This document shows positions 1 through 11,812 of a DNA stretch of 64,000 nt, piece by piece. Made by a program: the position numbers and the translations under genes. Under the pieces are notes generated by a model. It had not been told where the DNA came from. It saw only the letters and a program-made list of their open reading frames with translations, and made no database searches. The stretch is from Karalla daura (lineage: Eukaryota; Chordata; Actinopteri; Chaetodontiformes; Leiognathidae): contig CM055190.1 of the NCBI GenBank assembly GCA_029224185.1, forward strand, positions 14,504,320-14,568,319. Reading direction: 5' to 3'. Every line of letters begins with the position of its first letter. Within the stretch, counting starts at the first letter, position 1.

Positions 1-540
1 TGCAACCATGTGATGATGATGCCGAACTGACTACAGAGATGGATGGTTCATCTTAGTTAAAATGAATTACTTATTGTTTACAGTAGTGACACCACCGGCA
101 CCTCCCTGACTCATTCTATTCAGTCTTGGGCTTGTCCTCTCGGAGCATCATCCCCCAGGACTTTTCTGGAAAGCGTGATTGGGCTGCAATCTGAACCTCT
201 GGCAAGCACTAACCTTTTTACCAAGATAACATGACTATTTAGAGTTCTGGCAAAAACAGGTTTGAAAATGGGAGACAACAAACTACATACATATCTAATA
301 TTAGAGGCCATCTTAATTTGACCTGAACCCATAACAAGGTCATATATCTGATATATACAATATTACTAATCAGAAACAATTTACATATAGTGGAGTTTTA
401 GTAGCACTGCAGTCGTCCATCTATACATTATGTACCTTAACAATGTTGCTGGGATCTGCTAGTGTCTTCAGCACATACAATGAAGAGGCAAGGAATACAA
501 CCTGGACAGGTCTCCAGTCCTTCACAGAATATTAGAAATA
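1..540. other. Unannotated AT-rich sequence
   Basis: No gene, repeat or motif is recognised here. Short open frames are present on both strands but show no protein-like composition. Confidence 0.5.
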
Positions 541-700
541 AGGGCAATTTTACAGTCTCCAACCAGCATAAATGTCTTTGATTTTGGACAGTGGAAGAAA
601 ACCCATACAGTCACAGGGAGAACATGCAAACTCCACACAGAAATGCCCTTGCTCTAACCAGCACCCTCTTGGAGGCAGGAAATATTCAGTGATGGAGCTG
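541..700 (-). mobile_element. tRNA-derived fish SINE fragment (copy A)
   Basis: Read on the minus strand this follows the order of a very common teleost SINE: an ending like GTGTGGAGTTTGCATGTTCT, then a 'tgggttttcttcca' block, then 'ccaaaatcaaagacatttat' and 'ggagactgtaaaattgccct'. The tRNA-like head is lost or too decayed to recognise. It is a fossil insertion and encodes no protein. It shares its body with at least sixteen other pieces in the window, which is what makes the call strong. Confidence 0.8.
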
Positions 701-1920
701 AGGAACTCAGGGACACGGAACACTGAATAATCTGACAAAGAAATGAGCTGAATAATTAAATATACACACTAGAATTTAAGGATATAAAGGATAGATGGGA
801 TCAGACTGTGCATGTCCTACACAAAATAAATCAACAGCGCCATCACAAAACACCTGCTATTCTACCAATATGTATTTAGATTCATCCAGTTAAATTATAA
901 ACTTTGTTCCCTCCCTCAAACCAAAATCAAACCAAATCAAATGAATTATGCAAAGCTGTTTTATTTTATTTTATTTTATTTTGTATGTGATGTGTGCAGA
1001 ATCCACATTTCATCTCAGAGCCCAGTCCAGATCCTGTTCCTCTGCAACTCAATGATAGCTGCAGTAAGGAATCCATGTTGGTGCTATATCCACAGAAGCA
1101 CATACTGTTCTTCAATTGTGGGATCCCTGCAGACTGAAAACTCGCTTTTGGAAAATCTCTTGCTTTATACCTCACCTACTGGGTCTTTGACAAATAGTCA
1201 GCAATTCCCTTTGATGACGGAAACACAAAGGCATCTTTGACAATTTACTCTGTTTTCTTGGCTGTTTAGAATAATGTATGTTTTGACATCCTCCAGTTGC
1301 ATAAGCATGATAATGATGAGCGTGGTTGTGAGCATGATAGACCACAGACCCGCAACCTTGGCATAGGGGGAAGCCTTTATTATTATCATCCTGACCTTCA
1401 CAGGACTAAATGAGATACAATAACCTTGATTTGGCGTGCACATGTTATCAAAGCTCATGATCTATTTTGAGTGACACATCATTCATATGGGGGTGTCAAT
1501 GTGCAGAGAGTGGATGATGCAAGCAGGTTGCAAGAGATGGTTGTTGTGGCAGAACATTTACAAACAACATGGCGATCTATCATGCTTCACTGTTTATGTC
1601 CAAGACATTTTCAAAATATTCAATATGCATAGAGCTCTTTGTGTAACAGTTGGAAAAAATGGCTGCCAGCTCAGTCATTTTTCCAAAGCAGACAGATATA
1701 AAGGCTCAGTTACGCAGACGTTATCACCTATCAAAGATGCCTGCATTGCCATGCTTCAAATGGGCACTGTATGTGAATTAGGAGCAACTGACCCCATGTC
1801 AAGTGGTCAAGGTCAAGTGACTTGACTGCCTGCTCACTCATTGCTGGTGTGTTTAACTGTTCCCTGTTAATCCCATTTAGAGTCAAATAAATCATGATCT
1901 CACTGACACAGTGTGTGAGG
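701..1920. other. Unannotated intergenic/intronic stretch
   Basis: Apart from the short TTTTA tract at 959-982 nothing is recognised. Frames of up to about 110 codons occur on both strands but none resembles a known protein. Confidence 0.5.
959..982. repeat. (TTTTA)n pentanucleotide microsatellite
   Basis: About five perfect TTTTA units. It is a simple repeat likely to vary in length between individuals. Confidence 0.9.
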
Positions 1921-2070
1921 CAGTGGTCCCTAACCTGGACTGGTACCGGTAACCTCTGTCAATCCTCCTAGACCACATACGCAACCCAGCATGTGATTCG
2001 CAACATTGGTTGCTGCTTGTTCCTGCGCTCTGGAGGCATGGCTTCAGAGCGAGGTCGGTGGAAAGGGGCT
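1921..2070 (+). mobile_element. hAT-like DNA transposon end (fragment)
   Basis: It begins with CAGTGGTCCCTAACC followed by 'ggactggtaccggt', the pattern seen at the ends of vertebrate hAT elements (CAGTGGTCCCCAACC... ACCGG). The opposite inverted end is not found downstream, so only one terminus and some flanking internal sequence remain. No transposase reading frame survives. The right limit is approximate. Confidence 0.5.
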
Positions 2071-5000
2071 GCACTTTGGAGGTGTGTATTTTAAAGTGTG
2101 GCCTGCTGTTTTTTTTTTTAAATCATCTACACCACCTTCAGGGTATTCACATTTGTGAAATGAAAGTCTTGTTCGTAAGAACATGCATGACATCTGCATC
2201 AGTCACAGTACAGAGCTCTGTTAAAACATAACAAAGCAAAAAAGACAGGTGTAGATTTAATGACTGACTTTATCAGTTTTGTGTTGTGTTTCACTGATAC
2301 ATAAAAACATGAGCAGGCACTGGAGCAGAATGTGTGGCTGTATTACTACAGAGTGCTGCACATTAAAAGTGTCAGGGAATGCCATTATCTGGATATATGT
2401 TTGAACCAATCCTTGTAGATAGCAGCACAGGCCAATCATCACACCGGCCATTTTCAACCATATGTGCTGTTTACTAGACCGATGTTCAGGGCCAGTGCTT
2501 TGGACTCACAACTGAGTGGTTTGGAGAGACCTGAACTAAAAGCCGGTAGCAGGACATGTGGGATCAGCGGTGTGTCAGTGTGATTGTTGAACTGTTTTCA
2601 AGGCTCCCAAAAAAAAAAAGTGACAGATCATCTGCCAGTGATGACACTTTTTTTCATTTAATCAGATGATCCTTTTCACAAGCCTCATTCAGGTACCTGT
2701 TCGTTTTGACTTAATTTGCATTTTCTACCTCTTATTTGAGGACTTTGACTTGTTACTATTTCTAGTTTGTTTCCCTTGTTCCACTCAAACTCTGTTCCCT
2801 CTATTCCCACTGAAAGGGTGTTTTTATTGGAAGGTTGTCAAAAAATCAGGCCATTCATTTTTTTTACAGAAAGGTTTCAACAAATTCTTGACAGTTATGT
2901 GGTGGTGGATTGTAGAGCTCATGATCAGAATTTGAAACTGAATTTTGTCAATTAATACTGACTTGTTTGAAACAAACCATATAAACTTGAATAAGATTTC
3001 GCACATTTTGCGCCCAAAAAAACACAGTTTAATAATTACAAAACAGAAATAATATCAAACTAAGATGATAAAGATGAGGTTGGGGCTTAGACGCTTGATT
3101 TTCATCACATACAGTGTCAGTCAGTAAAGTTGAAATACTAAGCCTTTGGGAACAGATATCCTAACATTATATTACTTAGCACTCATGCCAGCATGCATCT
3201 GTGTGCCGAACCCTTAATACTGAGGTTTGTTTAAAGGTGTGGAAATGCACAAATAATCAAAGGTTATAGTAAGGGTAATCGAGCAGAGAGTATTCAAAAT
3301 GGTCCTGGAAAGTGACAGGACGTCTCTCCGAATAAGCCTGCTGTATATCATACGCTCTGTTTAAGTAAAGCACTCTGAAAGAAAAGAAAAAAGACTGACA
3401 AGTTGCTTTTTTTCATCCTAAGCAAACTAAAGTGTGGCAAAGTGTGATGTTAACTGTTTTGTTTAAGTCTATTAACTGTGTCTGTGTTTTTACATCATGT
3501 GTTAAAGCATTTGACATCCCATGAAAAACAATTTGTTCTGTCTTGCTGAGAGGGGCTGTCTTGCTATCTTAAAATTAGGAATTATTAAAATCCACAATTT
3601 CTTGCTTTGTAATCACACAAAATGCATCAGCAGATAATCACGATGTTGGCTGAGGGACAAAGACACCAAGTTTTCAAGAGATATGCAGGGAGGCAGCTCG
3701 TCATCAGCCCATTGAAGGCTGCTGGTGGTGGGTCCTTTGTCGGCATGTCACTCTGATCAAAACGTTTGAAGATTTAATTGTTTACTGGAGAGTTATCAAA
3801 GTAAAACTGATTTCATGGAGAATAGGCTCCTGGCTCTTATTTTCCTTTTACTCCAGCAGCATTTTTTCTCTTTGGTGAAATGAAAATTGTTGTTTACAAG
3901 TCATTTGTGGTTCAGCTGAGCTGATGTCTGCCTCACAGGTTGAAAGTGATAAGAGTTTAAAGATGTGGGTTGAGAAATGAGGTCCCAAATGTTGCCTCAT
4001 GTAAAAGCAAATAAGAAAGGATCAGTTTCTGATTAGCATTTCAGGCTGACATAATACTCTTGTTTAAAATATCAGGCGCTGTAATAGGAACTTCAGGAGG
4101 CTAATTTTCTGGATATTCCTCTAATTTGTTAAGTTAAATGTACAGTGTGAACTTTAAGCCGCTTATGGACTTTGTGCAAACCCTGATAATGATAATGAGG
4201 TCAATTCAGCACTTTTTGACTCACAGAGCAACTGATTGGCATCGAACTACGTGGATTATGATAATTTTTTTTCCCTCCTTTGGATCAAAAAACACTAACT
4301 CCCGAGGAGATGAATCTACACAGACAGGCACTGCTGTTGTTTTGGAAAACACTGACCCAGAGCTACGCAAGCCAACTCACCACCGTGCCCAGCAGGAAGG
4401 TCCATGGCTCCATCCCCAAGCCGCTCTCTAATCTCCCAGTAATACAGCTTGAGTCATGATAAAACGGCTCTGATAGAGGCAAATCCTGTTATCGGGGGGT
4501 GTGGGTAGAGGGATGTAGGAGGGGCAGATCTTTGTTACAGGTGGTGGATGAGTTCAAGAAATGAACCTGAGTGTGGATTTTAGGATTAAACGCACCAGCA
4601 CAGCATCTTAGAGGTAACACGTGCACCTGCGTCTGCCTTCATTCACATAGAAAGGTAGTCTCTCTCACACACATGCACACCCATGTGCACACATTTTACA
4701 CATAAAAGCCTGAGAGCAAAGAGGAACACACATTTTGAGGCCAAGGAGGTTGGCTCCTAATGGAAATGCATTTCAGCTACTGCCACACCTCATCTTTTAT
4801 ATTGCTTTTTCATTGAAAAGGGGGGCTTTTTGACTGGAGGAATACAGTTTTTGCAGGCCTTTGTTCCAACACTCTCATCTCTTACAAGGACACATTAGCC
4901 CTTTCTCTTTGTCAGAAATGGTGGCACATTAGTTTTTGCTTTATCCCATTTCATGTTAGTCTCACATTCAGATCTAGTCAAAAGATATATGAGAAAGGCT

Positions 5001-6584
5001 TTATGTGATCAACTCTTTTTTTTGTGTGTGACTTGCCGTCAGATAGCTGGAACACTGACTAGGAACAGACCATCATTTCTCAATCTTCCCTTTTTCATCT
5101 TTTTTTCCTGTCTAATAATTCAAAAAGACTAGAGTCCATTAAGAAGATTTTGCCGTATGTAAAAATATTAGAATTAATTTCAAACATAATTAGGTCATAT
5201 TTATTCATGCACAGTGGTTTTTCAACATTTCCTTTTCTTCAGCCTCACATTATTTTCATTGTTCACATGTGATGTAAGCCAGATAGATATAAATCAGGAT
5301 AGTGAATGGACAATCTTCATGCTAGAGACAAAACCAAATACATATTGCACATTGACTAGAACATTTCGCATGTTCTAGTCCTTGGTCATGCTGATGACAA
5401 ATGATCACAAATAACTTTATCAATTAACAAATGGTGTGCTCTCATTTCCCTCAGCATTACCTTCAGTGTTAAGTACTTTTGGCTCATATATTGTGACAAA
5501 GGCTTCCCCTTTGTTATTAAAATCCTTTGTTATAAAATTACAGGAAAAGGCCTGTGACCAGATCAAGAATTATGTGAGTAGTGATTTTATTCTGATCTTT
5601 CTCTATTTTTATAACCCATTCATATATAATTTTAATGCTGTCTTAGTTTAAATGACATGTATTTCCCTATGGAGGGATACATAAAGGCTTGCCATTCACC
5701 CATTTGTGAGCTCACGCTGAAAAATACCCACGTTCAGAATGAAAGGATCAATCTGACCAAAAGCCCGAAAGAAGAGTGAGGATCTTGTAACTGATCAACA
5801 CAATAAAGAAGAAGCTGCACTTAGGAGGACAAGTTGGTAAAAAGCCAGACGCCACATGTTCAGATTTAATGGAAGCATTTTGAAATTCACACCTAGTGAA
5901 AAGCCTCCAAGGATAAGGACCATCATTGGTTTACTAGTATTGACCTTACCTTCTTCTGTAAAAAGGAAGAGCAGTGACTTTATTACTATTGTGAGCGATA
6001 GTTGGCAATGAAAGAGGAAAGAAATAGTTTTTTCTAATTCAGTTTCACTGCACTGCTTTTACTCACTTTTGCTAGCTTGTGATTATCCACAAGCTCTGCC
6101 ATTCACTGACACAGGCTGAAGGCCAGCCAATTAGCCTTTGGCCTGCAGAAAGCAATGCTTGCACTGTCTGTGTTGTGCTGTGGTTATCTATGATAGCTAG
6201 CAGTGAAACCCCCACTTATAGTGTCAAAAAGCTGTTTGGTTCTTTTATGCAACCTGACATTGCTGATGAGACACTGCTGTGGGAGAGTTATGATTACAAA
6301 CATAAAGCAAACAGGAAAATCATATATTTTGTCATTCAGTTTGACCATCTGTCAGCTCTGTGCATGGTCAGCTCTAACAAATATCAATATTTGTTGCAGC
6401 ACTCAGTTATTCGTACAGAGGTTTAAGGTGTGTTTCAACATTTTTAAACAAGCAATTCACCCTGTATTGATATGATTACCACAATTCTAATCATGTATGT
6501 TCAATGATCAGTTCACACACAAAACATTATCCTGGTATAAAGATAAGTTCATTATGACTTGGTGGACACTGGCTCAACTCCTCA
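2071..6584. other. Long unannotated stretch
   Basis: 4.5 kb without a recognised gene or transposon. It holds A- and T-runs, a CA-rich patch near 4660-4710 and a 10-bp hairpin at 5354-5380. The longest open frames (about 100 codons) look like chance frames in AT-rich DNA. Confidence 0.5.
5354..5380. repeat. Perfect inverted repeat, 10-bp arms
   Basis: The arms GACTAGAACA and TGTTCTAGTC flank a 7-nt loop. It could fold as a hairpin. The AGAACA/TGTTCT halves resemble steroid-receptor half sites, but the spacer is 7 rather than 3, so a response element is not claimed. Confidence 0.8.
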
Positions 6585-6804
6585 GTTTTGGTGTAGAGTT
6601 TGCAGGCTCTCCCCATGTATGCATGTATACTCTGGTTTCTTTCCACAGTACAGAATCATACATGTCTGACCCAACAGGAGTCTCTAAACTGGTATGAGAG
6701 TGTAAGAGTGTATAATGTGTGTCTACTGAGATGGACTTGTGACCTGTCCAGTGTGAATTCCCTGGCTTTCACCCTATGTGTGCTGGGTTAGGCTCCAGCA
6801 GACC
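6585..6804 (+). mobile_element. tRNA-derived fish SINE fragment (copy B)
   Basis: The body and 3' part of the SINE are readable in order: 'gtgtagagtttgcaggctctcccc', 'tctggtttctttccacagta', 'gacctgtccagtgtgaattcc' and the ending 'ggttaggctccagcagacc'. The head is missing or unrecognisable. Many substitutions indicate an old copy. Confidence 0.7.
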
Positions 6805-6824
6805 GTGTTACTTTACAGTAGGAT

Positions 6825-7300
6825 GAAAGCTCAGTTATACTCTATGCTTGCATGAAGTGTCTTTCAACCTTCTCCGTCTGGCTCTGTTCGCTCATACACA
6901 ATTTGGTCCACTCTCTGCGATCTTACAGATGTGTTGATATGTATGAAGATGGTGTTCTACCACCGGAAATCATTGGGGTGCTATAGCACAGTATAACTCA
7001 CATGCAGCTGGAAAGGAATGAATAAGAAGAATGACAACAGAACGTGAACAGAAACAAGATGTGATGTATTTAATGGCTGCACAAACCAACGCCTTCTCAT
7101 GCACTGCCTTTGTTTGGATCTCTTTCAGAGAGCGTACATAATCGTGACTTCTTCCACTGTTGACATATTGTTTGTGAGCAAAACCATCCTTGGAGCGTAA
7201 ATAAACTATGAACTCAGTGTTTGCTTAACCACCGCACCAATGCAAAGTACTATCAATGGGAGCATGTATGCTCTATGCAAGTCTACACAGTTTTGAATCG
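6825..7300. mobile_element. Possible decayed Harbinger-like non-autonomous element
   Basis: The stretch has the feel of an old repeat: it starts near 'ctcagttatactctatgctt', runs through 'ttctaccaccggaaatcatt', and is rich in TG/CA where CG might once have stood. I recognise the texture of fish PIF/Harbinger-like short elements but cannot show inverted ends or a target-site duplication. It could equally be unique sequence. Confidence 0.25.
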
Positions 7301-8244
7301 GTATCATCAATATTAGCCAAGTTATCAATATGCATTGTACTGGAGAGGAAGTTCAAAGAAATGCCCATCTCTAATCCACAGATACATTCATAGATCATAG
7401 CAGCTGGTTCACCAAACATACCGTATGAGATTTTACATCCAAGTTAGAATCCCCACATGAGATACTGGAGGGGATTCTTATGTGTCTGTATGAGACATAG
7501 ATGAACAGAAAAAAGCAGTGGAGAGTTTGAAAGAGTCAGGGTACATTTGCGATTTTCAATGATGTTCCAATGAATCAGTAGAAAAAAGGTTTATCACTTT
7601 AATCCAGTTGTGGCACAAAAATGAAAAGCAGCTTACATCACACACAATTGTATGTATCATTTGTGATTATTCTTTTTATGAATAATCCTACATCAAATGT
7701 TGATGCATGCTGTGAATTTATGATTCCTTTTTGACGGAGTGATCTTGAAATGAAAATGTGTCACCTGTTCCATAATCCCTGCCAGCAAAGTATATTAAAT
7801 GTTAATCCCTCATTATTAAAAATGGTGACAATACAAGGAACAGGAGTTGTGAGAGGGATCGGAGTGGTAAAGATAAAAGCAGAATATTTGACTGAATTCT
7901 GATTCTGATTGATTTATTCCACTGTTTTCTCTCCTCAAGCTCATTCACAACAATACAACTATCTTGTTATTAGCTGCTTCTGTTGACTCTGCGTCCATGG
8001 AGAGAGTCTGAAATTAATCTTGGATCGGTCCTCAACGTTGCTCCCTTCTGTGGCTGAACTGTATTCACTTGACAGGAGACTTACAAGTAACGGCACAGAA
8101 GAAACAATTAGAGCCATAAAAGCTGATAGCTTGGGGCTGTGCAGACCAACTCTACCATTACTGAGTTATTAGACATGAGGGTTGGGAGGGGGGATTTAAA
8201 TAAAGGCATGTTTGAGAACAGTAGATAGAGATGAGGGCTGTGAA

Positions 8245-8360
8245 AAAAGCAAGAGTTTGAGGAGGGAGGATAGAGAAGATATGACTTAAAAAAAAAAAGA
8301 AAAAAGAGAGGAGACTTAAGGAAAGGTGAAGAAACTTGAAAAGAGAACAGAGCTGGAGTG
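8245..8360. repeat. Purine-rich (GA/A) tract
   Basis: The plus strand is strongly biased to A and G, with an A-run at 8287-8298. It is low-complexity DNA with no coding signal. Confidence 0.7.
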
Positions 8361-9909
8361 GGGTTTGTCTAACAGTGGGATATGTGGGAATATCAGATGG
8401 GTTGGGATGAGGATAACATGACAGATGAAGGGATGAACTGAGGCGTCCCGCTGAGGTGGCACACAAGTGAATTCAGACAAAGGAGAACAGCTGTTGAGCA
8501 ACTTGTTTCGTGTGAAAACCCCCAATAGAAAAGAGGATGAGAGGAGAGGAAAGTATGGAGAAGGGAAAGCATGAGAGAAAGAAATATCATCTATTATGTG
8601 ATTTTGTTATATTCATTTGAGCCCAGTAAATCAAATATGCAGTTTTGCATGGGCTTGTTTTCCACAATATAAGAATAAGAAAAAGAAAAGCATTTAGAAT
8701 ATGTGAACATGAAAAGAAAATCTACTATAGTATGCAGTAACCTAATTCAAGCCTCTGTATTCATTCTGATGCAATATACTTTTGTGCACCACAAGTGACT
8801 TTTGCAATTGACCTATGGTGGAGTGTAAATGATTATTGCTCCATTCTCCTTAAACATCGAAGAAGTGATCAGATGACTGAAAAGCCCAGTTGATTTTGCC
8901 GTTCATTCATGGTAAATCATTCAATCATTTCCTGTAATCTCACTATATCAGGTTAATAATGGAGCTTTTTAGAGCTGAAGTGGAGATGACCTTTTAAATT
9001 TGCTCTTCTGCCTTATTCACATCAGTCTAAGTTTGTGCAGTTTCCTAAAATTCCAAAAAAGAAAACCAAAGAAATCGCTTGGATGCATAATTTGTCGTAT
9101 CGGAATTAGGTCTAAAGAAAAAGGGCATTGGTATGTGGCATTTCATGTGCAGTGATGTGGCATTTACAAGTCATTATCACAAAAAGTGCCAGTACTGCGT
9201 ACAAGCCCACTGCACTCACTGGTACAGCATAAAAGAAAAAAAAAACCTCTATCATAATACCTTTTGCAGTTTTCAGTAAGTAACCAGTGATGACAAATTC
9301 ACAGTGAATTAGAAATAGAAATAGATTGAAAACATAGAAACAATACTGTGCTGGTAGTATGGCAACTGGCTGCAGCTCGAGTCGATTCTTATTCTCTGTT
9401 GAAATGCAGGTAATGCATGATCTAATTTGTGCTAAAAGATCGCCATAAAGCCCTGCATGCAGCCTGCTGCAGTTTGTTTTACAGTATGTGCCCACATCAG
9501 CAAGAGATGATCAGGTTCAGCCTCCCTGTGTAAAATGGAGGGCTGCCATAACAGCCATTACCCCGTTGTTCATTCTTCCATGTGACACTTCACAGCCTTA
9601 ATTACAACCCAACGCCAGTTTGTTGGAGAAACACAGACTTCTTAATCCAGTTAAGTGTAAGGGGAACAAATTGTGATTAGTTGATAATAGACACTGTTTA
9701 GTCTGCTCCATTAACCATGCAGCATTAGCATAAATAGGAGTTTAGCTGACCATAAATAACAATAGTTTCATTGAGCTGCTTGATGCTAATGGGAGACATC
9801 TTTTGTGCTTATGTTGATTTTAGCTGAGCAATTGAATGAGAAACTGGAGTTGTTTTGTGTACCTATTATATACAATTACAGTCTTTATATAAATTATATT
9901 TTCTGATGG

Positions 9910-9960
9910 GCTTTTGTTTCTCTTTTTTTTTCTCCTCTAATTTTTTTTCTTTTTTTTTTG
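9910..9960. repeat. Polypyrimidine / T-rich tract
   Basis: Runs of T broken by C (tctctttttttttctcctc, then further T-runs). Low complexity. Confidence 0.8.
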
Positions 9961-10789
9961 TATGAGCACACTGACAGACATTGGAAACCAAAGCTTCACA
10001 TTGGCTGAAAGCAGATTTCTATACAGAAACATAGTGAGTGACAATCCTTGAAATATTTAATGTAGATGACACACCATCTATTGACCTAATCATTACAAAA
10101 ATAAAAAAGGCCTCACTTTGTAAGGCAGTATTCATAAGAGTTTCATCACCGTGAAAGCATGAAATGTAAATGATGAAGGTCGATTGATGATTGAGGTTCA
10201 CTGTTTGAGGTTCACTGAAAAATCTTTTTAACTTGATCATCACTCCAGAAGACTTAAAATGATGTGGAATTATAAAAACAGTGTTTCTCTTCAAAGCAAC
10301 TTTGCCACTCAGGCCAGAGAGAGGTAGATATGCTCATCCTTCTGCTCTCCCTCCCACAGTTCTGCTTTGTCAATTACCTAATAAAGGGCGCAAAAGCGGA
10401 AAAGATACACAACTGAAGGGGTTGAATCAACAATTTAGATTCAGCTTGGGAGATAAATTTCAGGCACACATGATAGTCTCCCTAGCTCTCAACTTCACCT
10501 TGTCATCTTAAATCTTGAATAAATCTTTGGTTGTCTTATATTAACAATGTGTAAACCAATTGACCTCAAGTGCAGAAGAGGAGCAGAGGGAGCATCTGAC
10601 ACAGGTGGGCCCAATAAACTGTTGATCTACTTTTAAAAACTGAATTGAGTGAGGGACAAACATGGATTAACATTAATGTAGGAATGCACCCCCAGGAAAT
10701 GTCCTTTAAGGGGGATTTTGAGGTAAAACTAACTTTGTCTCGAGAAAACAAATGGTAGTGTGCATGGGAGACTTCCCTATCGGTAATGT

Positions 10790-10813
10790 CTTGGCATGCA
10801 CCTTGGCATGCAC
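10790..10813. repeat. 12-bp perfect tandem duplication
   Basis: CTTGGCATGCAC occurs twice head to tail. It is a small local duplication and is not known to do anything. Confidence 0.9.
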
Positions 10814-11139
10814 TGTTAAACCCCATCTTATGTTAGCAATAATGTTTTTCCCTTTATTAGTGTTCTTCCAGATAGTTTTTGACATGTCCACAGAATACAC
10901 ATTGTTAAGGTATAATTTGCAAAAAAAAAAGATAAAAACATCCTGTAAGAAATTAATTGAAAAGGGTGGAAAAATATTACAAACTCTTGAACTTTATTAA
11001 ACATCGACAGCTCAGGCCTATCTTCACTTAGAGACACCATTCAATCCTTTAATTGGAGAAATAAGTTTTCCTCAAGTTTTCGATCAGTCGCTGTCCCATG
11101 ATCATGATTGCTGAGCCTCTATATACTCGCTCTGCTGCC

Positions 11140-11153
11140 ATCGCCATGGCAAC
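11140..11153 (+). promoter_or_regulatory. Candidate RFX X-box
   Basis: ATCGCCATGGCAAC matches 12 of 14 positions of the palindromic X-box GTTGCCATGGCAAC. An inverted CCAAT (ATTGG) lies a few bases downstream at 11158-11162. X-boxes bind RFX factors, which control ciliary and MHC class II genes. One motif alone, with no gene beside it, is weak evidence for function. Confidence 0.35.
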
Positions 11154-11196
11154 CTTGATTGGAGGTTCTGTGCAGCCTGTGTAGTACAGTAGGAGT

Positions 11197-11245
11197 TACT
11201 AGTAGTAGTAATTGTAGTAATACTAGTAGTAGTTTTTTTTTTTTA
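11197..11245. repeat. (TAG)n / T-rich microsatellite
   Basis: An imperfect run of AGT/TAG trinucleotides is followed by a 12-base T-run. Confidence 0.8.
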
Positions 11246-11346
11246 CATTTTTTTCCAACATAATCTTGCCTCACTTCCAAAATTCCCTGCAGGGACTTTT
11301 TTCTGTTTTTGCCATCCAGCTGTATCTAGTATACAGTAACACTTCC

Positions 11347-11379
11347 TGAAACTAAACCAGGGAACCTCTTACAGTTAGG
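11347..11379 (-). mobile_element. SINE head, piece 1 (copy C, interrupted)
   Basis: 'ctaaaccagggaacctctta' is the reverse complement of the SINE's tRNA-like head near the B box. It breaks off at 11379, where the hAT-like element begins, and the same head resumes at 11597. Together the two pieces make one minus-strand SINE head split by an insertion. Confidence 0.7.
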
Positions 11380-11596
11380 CAGAGATGTTCACAAGCCATT
11401 TTTTCCAAGTCCAAGCCAAGTCTCAAGTCTTTTGCTCCATTCCAAGTTAAGTCTCAAGTGACTAAAATGAATGTTTTCACATAAAATGCTGAGATAATAC
11501 ATCATTGATGCATCATTGGTTTAAAAGTATGTATTGCATAAAGTGCAGCTTAAGTGCAAATCAGGTCCAAGTCTCAGGCTCAAGTCCCCATCTCTG
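11380..11596 (-). mobile_element. 217-bp hAT-like non-autonomous element inserted in a SINE
   Basis: The element begins CAGAGATG and ends with the inverted CATCTCTG. Inside are repeated 'aagtccaa' and 'agtctcaagt' motifs typical of a short vertebrate DNA-transposon family rich in GACTTGAGACTTG. It is flanked by CAGTTAGG on the left and CTGTGAGG on the right. These match at 6 of 8 positions and fit the 8-bp target duplication of hAT transposases. It has no coding capacity and would have moved with a transposase supplied in trans. The minus orientation is assigned because the CAGAGATGGGGACTTGAG end reads that way. Confidence 0.65.
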
Positions 11597-11636
11597 CTGT
11601 GAGGTGACGCACTATTCACCAAATCATTGTGTTGCA
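11597..11636 (-). mobile_element. SINE head, piece 2 (copy C, interrupted)
   Basis: CTGTGAGGTGACGCACTATT continues the reverse-complemented SINE head ('gcctcacag' in the sense orientation) directly after the hAT-like element. It ends near 'atcattgtgtt'. Confidence 0.7.
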
Positions 11637-11716
11637 CTGTGCACAGTGTTAGTAAATCCAAAATATGAGACAAAGAATTTACAAATAATCAAGATGTGCA
11701 ATAAACAAGTCCCTCC

Positions 11717-11812
11717 CCTCCTTCACAGAAAAGCCTATGCGTCAAGTGGGATTCATACCAGGGAACCTGTTGGTATGAGGAGATTGCACTATTCACCAAA
11801 CCACTGTGTTAA
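11717..11812 (-). mobile_element. tRNA-derived fish SINE head (copy D)
   Basis: On the minus strand this reads as a SINE head: a CACAGTGG start, the variant 'ttggtgaatagtgc', a decayed 'cctcataccaacaggttccc', a B-box-like GGTATGAATCCC, then 'ggctttctgtga'. The variant CTATTCACCAAA is shared with copy C only 80 bp away. The two are therefore either one subfamily or a local duplication. Confidence 0.75.

Larger units (their letters stand above)
7301..11196. other. Long unannotated stretch
   Basis: Mostly unique AT-rich sequence. It includes purine-rich DNA (8245-8360), a polypyrimidine block (9910-9960), a 12-bp tandem duplication (10790-10813) and an RFX X-box-like site (11140-11153). A 127-codon minus-strand frame at 9112-9495 is AT-driven, hydrophobic and without recognisable homology, so it is not called as a gene. 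Confidence 0.5.

Noticed and set aside
5354..5380. AGAACA/TGTTCT inverted halves as a steroid hormone response element.
   Set aside because: The 7-base spacer does not fit the 3-base spacing of such elements, so it is listed only as an inverted repeat.
9112..9495. 127-codon hydrophobic minus frame with apparent membrane segments.
   Set aside because: AT-rich antisense frames often look membrane-like. No start context, homology or exon structure supports it.
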